Shown in pieces: positions 6,048-10,567 of a stretch of 10,567 nucleotides of DNA. The DNA lies in assembly GCA_017540385.1 (NCBI GenBank), contig JAFYBD010000206.1:1-10567 (forward strand), read 5' to 3'. Source of the DNA: Lentisphaeria bacterium. Lineage in GTDB: Bacteria; Verrucomicrobiota; Lentisphaeria; Victivallales; UBA1829. Position numbers and translations under genes: made by a program. Below the pieces are notes generated by a model. The model ran no database searches. It worked only from the letters and a program-made list of their open reading frames with translations, and was not told the origin of the DNA. The first letter of the stretch is position 1. The number at the start of each line of letters is the position of its first letter.

Positions 6048-6890
6048 TCATTTCTTTTCTAGCTGTTTGAGCATGTCTTTTGCCATGGGGTCGCCCTGCA
6101 CGGCAGCTTTCTGGTACCATTTCAAGGCTTGTGCGTAGTCCTGCTTGATGCCTGTCCCGTTGAAATAACAGACGCCGAGATTGTACTGCGCGTCGGCAAG
6201 GTCTTGTTCTGCGGCCTTGCGATACCATTTCGCGGCTTCAGCCGAATCCTGTTTGACGCCTGCGCCTTTGTGATAACAGACGCCGAGGTTGTACTGCGCG
6301 TCGGCGTCGCCCTGATCGGCGGCCTTGCGATACCATTTCGCGCCTTCAGCCGGATCCTGTTTGACACCTGTTCCGTTGAAATAACACGTGCCGAGGTTGT
6401 ACTGCGCGCTGGTATGGCCCTGTTCGGCGGCCTCGCGATACCATTTCGCGGCTTCAGCCGAATCCTGTTTGACGCCTGTCCCGTTGAAATAACACATGCC
6501 GAGGATGAATTGCGCGTCGGCGTTGCCCTGATCGGCGGCCTTGCGATACCATTTCGCACCTTCATCCGGATCCTTTTTGATGCCTGTCCCGTTGAAATAA
6601 CACATGCCGAGGCCGAATTGCGCGTCGGCGTTGCCCTGATCGGCGGCCTTGTGGATCCATTTCGCCGCCTTGACAACATCCTGTTCGACACCCTCGCCCT
6701 TGTGATAACAGAACGCTAGACTGAGTTGCGCGTCGGCGTCGCCCTGATCGGCGGCCTTTCTGAAAAACTTTGCGGCGGTTTCAAAATCCTCCGCGTTGTA
6801 GGCTGCTTTGCCTTTTTGCAACAGTTCTTCCGCGGTTTCTATTTTCTTGTCGCAACCAGATGTTTTTCGTCTCATTTTCGTATTCGACAT
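6048..6890 (-). CDS. Soluble Sel1-repeat protein (six repeats)
   Basis: A 280-residue protein. Residues 1-29 are basic and then helical, with no signal peptide or membrane segment, so it is probably cytosolic. Residues 30-50 are a half-repeat (YNAEDFETAAKFFRKAADQG). Residues 51-266 are six Sel1-like repeats of exactly 36 residues, each with the pattern ADAQ..LG.CY..G.GV.QD...AAKWYRKAA.QG, followed by a Lys-rich end. Sel1 repeats are alpha/alpha solenoids that serve as protein-protein scaffolds, often in signalling or envelope processes. The open frame extends to 6995, but the promoter (6945-6973) lies inside that extension and the ATG at 6890 follows a conserved leader, so I chose 6890. The protein is paralogous to the C-terminal part of the next gene upstream. 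It faces the plus-strand DUF3791 locus tail to tail with 28 bases between. Binding partner unknown. Confidence 0.9.
   Translation of the reverse strand: MSNTKMRRKTSGCDKKIETAEELLQKGKAAYNAEDFETAAKFFRKAADQGDADAQLSLAFCYHKGEGVEQDVVKAAKWIHKAADQGNADAQFGLGMCYFNGTGIKKDPDEGAKWYRKAADQGNADAQFILGMCYFNGTGVKQDSAEAAKWYREAAEQGHTSAQYNLGTCYFNGTGVKQDPAEGAKWYRKAADQGDADAQYNLGVCYHKGAGVKQDSAEAAKWYRKAAEQDLADAQYNLGVCYFNGTGIKQDYAQALKWYQKAAVQGDPMAKDMLKQLEKK
6093..6740 (-). repeat. Tandem array of six 108-bp units encoding Sel1 repeats
   Basis: Six consecutive 108-bp units match the 36-residue protein repeats. The marker GAAATAACA or GTGATAACA recurs every 108 bases from about 6160 to 6700 on the plus strand. Neighbouring units share long identical stretches, which suggests recent expansion or gene conversion. 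The similarity keeps other frames open on both strands; those are shadows. Confidence 0.9.
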
Positions 6891-6937
6891 ACTTACAGCT
6901 CTTTCACGGTGTTGCTGATGGAGGGGTTGAGGAATCA
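6891..6937 (-). repeat. Conserved leader, copy 1 (before the Sel1 gene)
   Basis: Untranslated leader between the -10 box and the ATG. On the minus strand it contains CCTC, CCCCTCCATC, GCAACACCGTGAAAG, then the start codon. Near-identical blocks precede the other two genes of the group (8300-8341 and 9194-9240). In copies 1 and 3 similarity extends back through TGGTATAATAA. Confidence 0.75.
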
Positions 6938-6944
6938 CAACTTT

Positions 6945-6973
6945 ATTATACCACGCCCCAGGCGAAAAAACAA
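6945..6973 (-). promoter_or_regulatory. Promoter of the Sel1-repeat gene
   Basis: Minus strand: TTGTTT (6968-6973), 17-base spacer ending in TGG, then a perfect TATAAT (6945-6950). It lies about 55 bases before the start codon and is shared in form with the promoter at 9247-9274. Confidence 0.75.
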
Positions 6974-6995
6974 GCGGGAAATGCCGGAAATGCAA

Positions 6996-7015
6996 GGGAA
7001 AAAGTCATCTTTCCC
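6996..7015 (-). terminator. Weak hairpin after the membrane/Sel1 gene
   Basis: An 8-bp stem (three G-C pairs, then mostly A-T) with a 4-base loop lies about 60 bases after the stop at 7073 and just before the promoter of the next gene. There is no T-run after it on the minus strand, so termination activity is doubtful. Confidence 0.25.
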
Positions 7016-7072
7016 GCTGACTTCCTGCCCGGAGCCTGCCGGCAGGGGAAGACTAGCTGATGCGGACGGGGA

Positions 7073-8299
7073 TCACTCCCTGACAAAGCGTCGGAGGGCG
7101 ATTAACGCCTGTTGCATGCCCTGATCGGCGGATTGGCGGATCCAGAATTCGGCCTTGTTCAGGTCCTGTTCGACGCCGATACCGGTTTCGTAGCAGCAGC
7201 CGAGCCTGTACTGCGCCTCGGCATTGCCCATTTCGGCGGCCCGGGTGTAATACTGTACCGCACTTTCATATTTCTGTGCTTCAAACGTGGTATTGCCTTT
7301 CTCCAAAAACTTCTCCGCGCGCTTGCTCTCCGCATCCGCATCCACGCGTGTGGCGCTGTTCCCCGAAGCATGAGAATGTCCCAGGAAACCGGCGAAAAAC
7401 GCGGCGGAACAGATGGTCAGAATCAGGCAGCCTAATCCTATCCATTTAAGTTTTTCATTCCCGTGTGTTCCGCCGTCGTCTTCTTCGGTGTCCGGCAGAC
7501 CTTGCTCTTCCTCTTCCGCGTCCGTATAGGCCGCGTGGATGAAATATCCGAGTCCGCCGCCGAAAAGCACGATGCCGATGACGATCAGGATGATGGAGTA
7601 GGTAATAGCTTCTTTAACCGGAGGAGTGCCGTCGGTAAACCAGATTATGCCGGACGCATCGACCAAGGTATTGAACCGCAAAACAGCCTGTCCCAGGATC
7701 ATCAGGATCAGCAGGACGATCATGGTGGCTCTCCGGCTGAACAGCCGTGCGACCGGGAAGACCGCCAGAGCGCAATCTCCCAGCAGAAGAACAGCGATGG
7801 ACAGAACCATCAGCCAGCCGAGCTCGCGAATAGGCACGCTCCCCAGAAGGGAAAAACAATAGCAAACGGCCAATACGAGGAAGATCGCGATCAGGGGGAG
7901 CAGATACAGCAGATAGCGACCCCACAGAAACCGAAGGCTTTGCAACGCGCCGGAAACGATCTCCTTTTCGCTGCAGAGATTCCTGCACGCCGGGATCACG
8001 TCGTCCCGGAATTCCCTGCGGACGATGATGCCGGGGACGAACGGGAGTGCGATCAAGACCAGAAGTGTCACGATTGCGGAGATCAGAGGGAGCCAGTCTG
8101 GTCTCCAATGCAAGAAGTACAGCGACGGGGTGCCGATCATTCCGGCGAAAAGGACGATCTGCATGATGATCGCCGTCCTCTTCAGGTCCGAGACCGGGGT
8201 GTCGACCTGCCGGAAGACGTCGAACACATGATCCGCGCCGAGCGTGGCACCGGTCGGCGATTTTGTCGGGGTTTCCTTCGTGTGCATTCTTATGATCAT
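7073..8299 (-). CDS. Seven-TM membrane protein with C-terminal Sel1 repeats
   Basis: A 408-residue protein of no family I can name. After a short polar N-terminus come six hydrophobic segments (about 43-63, 70-93, 129-152, 161-185, 191-207, 233-257). Next is a strongly acidic stretch (260-276, including AEEEEQGLPDTEEDD), a seventh membrane segment (about 284-306), then a soluble tail with a helical lead-in and about two Sel1-type units (AQYRLGCCYETGIGVEQD, 362-379, is clearest). Two motifs are shared with the upstream paralogue: DDVIPACRNLCSEKEIV (99-115) and LLGDCALAVFPVARLFSRR (172-190). With seven segments the tail would lie on the opposite face from the N-terminus. AAAGGA about nine bases before the first ATG supports 8299 over the ATG four codons later. 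The gene sits 48 bases after its paralogue with no promoter between, so the two are probably cotranscribed. Function unknown; an envelope scaffold or sensor is a guess. Confidence 0.85.
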   Translation of the reverse strand: MIIRMHTKETPTKSPTGATLGADHVFDVFRQVDTPVSDLKRTAIIMQIVLFAGMIGTPSLYFLHWRPDWLPLISAIVTLLVLIALPFVPGIIVRREFRDDVIPACRNLCSEKEIVSGALQSLRFLWGRYLLYLLPLIAIFLVLAVCYCFSLLGSVPIRELGWLMVLSIAVLLLGDCALAVFPVARLFSRRATMIVLLILMILGQAVLRFNTLVDASGIIWFTDGTPPVKEAITYSIILIVIGIVLFGGGLGYFIHAAYTDAEEEEQGLPDTEEDDGGTHGNEKLKWIGLGCLILTICSAAFFAGFLGHSHASGNSATRVDADAESKRAEKFLEKGNTTFEAQKYESAVQYYTRAAEMGNAEAQYRLGCCYETGIGVEQDLNKAEFWIRQSADQGMQQALIALRRFVRE

Positions 8300-8341
8300 G
8301 ATTTCGGGTCCTTTACGGTGTTGCGGATGGAGGGATGAGGT
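8300..8341 (-). repeat. Conserved leader, copy 2 (before the membrane/Sel1 gene)
   Basis: On the minus strand: CCTCATCCCTCCATC, GCAACACCGTAAAGGACC, then the start codon. It matches copies 1 and 3 but has no TATAAT in front, being inside an operon. It contains the AAAGGA ribosome binding site. Confidence 0.75.
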
Positions 8342-8347
8342 TCCTTT

Positions 8348-9193
8348 TCAGTACAGCAGTCCTTTCTCTTTCGCGTCCGTATAGGACACGTAGAGGAAAT
8401 ATCCGAATGCGAAGGCGAACAGCATGAGGCTGAACGTGCTCAGGGTGCCGGCGAAGGCATTCGTTTCTTTGACCTTAACGTCGCCGTCGGTCCAATAAGG
8501 GAACCCGATCCTTAAAAGCATGGCATGGAGCAGCAGAACGATCTGTGCCAGGAAGATCAGGACGACCATGACGATCATGCCGATTCTCCGGCTGAACAGC
8601 CGTGCGACCGGGAAAAGCGCCAGAGCGCAATCTCCCAGCAGAGCAACAATGTAGGACAGAACGATCGAGTCGCCGAAGTCGTCATAGGGATGGCCCGTCC
8701 ATGGATCATGGAAAATGAGCGTTTTGAGCGCGAGCACGATCAGGGGGATCATGCACAGGAAACACACTTCCCACAGGTACAGCAGACTTTTCAACGCGCC
8801 TGTGACGATCTCCTTTTCGGTGCAGACGCCTCGGCATACCGGGATCACGTCGTTTTTGAATTGACTGCTCACGATGACGCCCGGAGCGAACGCGAGTGCG
8901 AGCAGGACCAGAAGTGGAATCGGCGACAGCGGGATCATGAAAAAGAACAAAATGATGATCTCCATCATGCCTGAAACGCAGATTATTGCCATAAGCGTCA
9001 TTTTGTTCTCCCGGAAAACGGAGAATACATATTTCGCACCGAACGTGGCTTTGGCCGGCGATTCCTCCGTCTGAGGGGCCTTCGCGTCCGGATTGTCGTT
9101 CTTTTGACCCGCGCCGGGCGTATCGCCGGCCGACGATTCCGTCTGGGGTTTCTTAACGTCCAGTTTATCCTTCGCGTCCGTATTTTCGTTCAT
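8348..9193 (-). CDS. Six-TM membrane protein, paralogue lacking Sel1 repeats
   Basis: A 281-residue protein, clearly paralogous to the next gene downstream. It has a polar, probably disordered N-terminus (1 to about 50) with a degenerate repeat (PQTESSAG and PQTEESPA), then about six hydrophobic segments (66-89, 91-109, 143-161, 176-197, 203-228, 250-270). It ends shortly after YTDAKEKG, exactly where the paralogue begins its acidic linker, seventh segment and Sel1 tail. Shared motifs are NDVIPVCRGVCTEKEIV (114-130) and LLGDCALALFPVARLFSRR (185-203). The conserved Cys pair and the Arg-rich loop are the best candidates for functional residues. AAAGGG about nine bases before the ATG supports the start. 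Its promoter at 9247-9274 probably drives both membrane genes. I know no function for this domain. Confidence 0.85.
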   Translation of the reverse strand: MNENTDAKDKLDVKKPQTESSAGDTPGAGQKNDNPDAKAPQTEESPAKATFGAKYVFSVFRENKMTLMAIICVSGMMEIIILFFFMIPLSPIPLLVLLALAFAPGVIVSSQFKNDVIPVCRGVCTEKEIVTGALKSLLYLWEVCFLCMIPLIVLALKTLIFHDPWTGHPYDDFGDSIVLSYIVALLGDCALALFPVARLFSRRIGMIVMVVLIFLAQIVLLLHAMLLRIGFPYWTDGDVKVKETNAFAGTLSTFSLMLFAFAFGYFLYVSYTDAKEKGLLY

Positions 9194-9240
9194 TGTTCAG
9201 GCCCTTTCATGGTGTAGCAGTGGAGGGGGCGAGGTTTCAC
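9194..9240 (-). repeat. Conserved leader, copy 3 (before the six-TM gene)
   Basis: On the minus strand: CCTCGCCCCCTCCA, CTGCTACACCATGAAAGGGCC, then the start codon 10 bases further on. It aligns with copies 1 and 2 with a one-base gap. Together with the promoter at 9247-9274 it gives a promoter-plus-leader unit shared with the Sel1 gene. Confidence 0.75.
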
Positions 9241-9246
9241 GACATT

Positions 9247-9274
9247 ATTATACCACTTTTTCTGAGAAAAACAA
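9247..9274 (-). promoter_or_regulatory. Promoter of the membrane-protein pair
   Basis: Minus strand: TTGTTT (9269-9274), 16-base spacer ending in GTGG, then a perfect TATAAT (9247-9252), followed by the conserved leader. It is about 55 bases before the start codon. Confidence 0.75.
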
Positions 9275-9319
9275 GGGCAGCATGGATGAAAAAGCGAGGA
9301 AAAACCATCGACACAAGCT

Positions 9320-9353
9320 AGCCCCGCCGCCGGGGGTGGGATCAGGCGGGGCT
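9320..9353 (-). terminator. GC-rich hairpin at the end of the dCache receptor gene
   Basis: A perfect 9-bp stem AGCCCCGCC/GGCGGGGCT with a 16-base loop begins at the stop codon. The bases that follow on the minus strand have only scattered Ts (a GGTTTTTCC run about 20 bases later), so it is a probable but not textbook terminator. Confidence 0.5.
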
Positions 9354-10567
9354 CAGAGCGTGTCCGGGAGGGACGAGGAGACGTCGATCTTCTCCACGTA
9401 GTACCAGTCCTGACTCGGGAGGTAGTTCACGCAGTAGATGATGCGGCGGTCGTTCTCGTCGCGGCTGATGGTGCCGTACTTGAGGGCCTTGATCTGGGCG
9501 AAGAGCTCCTGGTCCTCGATCCGGATCGTGAGCGAGTCCTCCTTGTTCGTCTCCATGCCTGCGGCGAAACGCGTCCCGGTGGAGAGCAGAATGAGCCCGG
9601 TGTTGTCCACGAGGGTCTTTTCGATCACGCCGTTGCCGGTGTTGCCTTGTTCCTTCAGGTCGCGGATGATGGTGTTCAGGTGGAGGTCGAACCCGGCGAC
9701 GCCGAGGAAATTGCCGGAGGTGTCGAGCATGGGGAAGTTGCAGGACAGCAGGTAACCAGCGGCCGCGGTGTTTCCGGGATATGGCTTACTCCACGCGAAT
9801 CCGCCGTCACCCTCGAGCGCGGTCTTGTACCAATGGCGTTTGCGCGGGTCGTAATCGGACGCGTAGGATCCGCTGCCGGGGTAGACGACGTATTCGCCGT
9901 CGGGGAACCCGAAGAGCAGCAGATGCAGCGGGATGCCCTTGAGGCGGAGATATTCGTTCTGTTCGCCGGGGGTTGCGTCGGCGAGTTCCTTCGGGAGGCG
10001 CGAAGTGAAGACGTTCATGATGGATTCGCGGAGGTGCTCCAGCACGTGCAGGCGGCGCCGCTCGACGCCGGTGAGGGAGCCCTCGTGGACGGTCTTGTAC
10101 GCGAAGTGCGAGAAATCGATCTTGCGGTGGTAGACCGAGGAGTAAAGCAGGGAGGGCGGGGGATCCTTCGCGTCGGCCTTCAGGGCGGTCACCGGGAGTG
10201 TGCAGTCCGGGATGCCGCCCTCGTCATCTCCGGGGTCGGCTCCGAGCAGGAAGACATATTCGGAGGTGATGGCGGACAGGAACTGCGCGCTGCGGACGAT
10301 GTTCGTCTCGATGTAGTCGGCGCATGCGATGGCCTGGAGCATGGCGGTGCCGAGTTCGCGACTGTAGATATGGGCCTGGTTGATCTGGCGGGTGATGCGG
10401 TAACCTGTGAAGCCGAACGCGAGGAGAAGAGCGAGGATGCACAGCACGGTAAATGCCAGCGAGAGGCGTTTGTGGTGCACCGCGAAGCTGGTGACCTTGC
10501 CGAAGAAGTGGTACGGGTTAGCCGAGGTCTCCTCGCCGGTCATGTAATGGCGCAGGTCGGTGGCGAG
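9353..10567 (-). CDS. dCache-type membrane receptor, probably a Ser/Thr kinase; 5' end outside window
   Basis: The minus-strand frame ends at the stop at 9353 and is open through the right edge, eight codons beyond the first in-window ATG (10543), so that ATG need not be the start. The first visible residues (ATDLRHYMTGEE) resemble the last helix of Hanks-type kinase domains in PVC bacteria, where D-L-R-x-Y/F-x-x-G-E is followed by a basic segment and a membrane helix. Counting from that ATG, a membrane helix spans about 27-50. An extracytoplasmic region (about 51-390) carries a double-Cache-like domain: Y231, R236, W238 and Y239 (YDPRKRHWY), WSKPY (251-255), and GVAGFD with D286. There is no second membrane segment, so the chain ends outside the cell. 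This gives a cytoplasmic N-terminal output, one helix and an external small-molecule sensor, the topology of PknB-like kinases. Cache assignment is strong; kinase assignment rests on a short stub. Confidence 0.8.
   Translation of the reverse strand, partial: LATDLRHYMTGEETSANPYHFFGKVTSFAVHHKRLSLAFTVLCILALLLAFGFTGYRITRQINQAHIYSRELGTAMLQAIACADYIETNIVRSAQFLSAITSEYVFLLGADPGDDEGGIPDCTLPVTALKADAKDPPPSLLYSSVYHRKIDFSHFAYKTVHEGSLTGVERRRLHVLEHLRESIMNVFTSRLPKELADATPGEQNEYLRLKGIPLHLLLFGFPDGEYVVYPGSGSYASDYDPRKRHWYKTALEGDGGFAWSKPYPGNTAAAGYLLSCNFPMLDTSGNFLGVAGFDLHLNTIIRDLKEQGNTGNGVIEKTLVDNTGLILLSTGTRFAAGMETNKEDSLTIRIEDQELFAQIKALKYGTISRDENDRRIIYCVNYLPSQDWYYVEKIDVSSSLPDTL

Noticed and set aside
6129..6719. 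Long plus-strand frame (and a second minus-strand frame) across the Sel1 gene
   Set aside because: The 108-bp periodicity keeps several frames open. The other-frame products are low-complexity repeats with no ribosome binding site, while the chosen frame gives canonical Sel1 repeats.
6093..6740. CRISPR-like array
   Set aside because: The regular 108-bp units are coding Sel1 repeats with no unique spacers between short repeats.
6891..6995. Start of the Sel1 gene at 6995
   Set aside because: The extension would read through the TATAAT promoter and the conserved untranslated leader. The ATG at 6890 follows that leader as in the two related genes.

Overview
The window is GC-rich, and nearly all genes lie on the minus strand with one short plus-strand locus in the middle. 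Several things together suggest a host-associated or gut-type bacterium, possibly of the PVC superphylum (Lentisphaerota/Verrucomicrobiota-like). These are a receptor-like protein whose N-terminal stub resembles the end of a planctomycete-style Ser/Thr kinase, a secreted GH27-type alpha-galactosidase with an NPCBM module, a DUF3791-type gene, and Sel1-repeat proteins. The phylum is an inference; no rRNA, tRNA or other taxonomic marker is present.

Layout from left to right. (1) 1-1480, minus: lemA followed by a TPM-domain protein that runs off the left edge, with an intrinsic-terminator-like hairpin between them. (2) 1577-3156, minus: a two-gene ABC exporter operon, ATPase then ABC-2 permease, translationally coupled by an ATGA overlap. 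(3) 3183-5134, minus: an exported alpha-galactosidase with its own promoter and a strong terminator. (4) 5280-6019, plus: a DUF3791-like locus whose single long frame seems to hold two or three formerly separate small genes; a 108-base stretch inside it looks coding in a different frame. (5) 6048-9274, minus: three related genes. From upstream to downstream they are a six-TM membrane protein, a paralogue of it with an extra TM and C-terminal Sel1 repeats, and a soluble protein made of six Sel1 repeats. All three share a conserved untranslated leader. (6) 9353-10567, minus: the C-terminal part of a receptor protein with one TM and a dCache-type sensor domain. Its reading frame continues off the right edge and the visible N-terminal stub resembles the end of a Hanks-type kinase domain.

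Promoters in front of five minus-strand units follow a common pattern: TTGCAA or TTGTTT, a 16-17 base spacer, then TATAAT, TATATT or TATGTT. These mark transcription units starting at lemA, the ABC operon, the galactosidase, the membrane-protein pair and the Sel1 gene. The plus-strand locus has TTGACA-16-TATATT.

The most interesting part is 6048-10567. A dCache receptor, probably a kinase, sits just upstream of a membrane/Sel1 gene family that seems to have arisen by local duplication and domain gain or loss, with the leader duplicated too. I recognise no described system there. A joint signalling or envelope role is an inference from position and shared leaders only.
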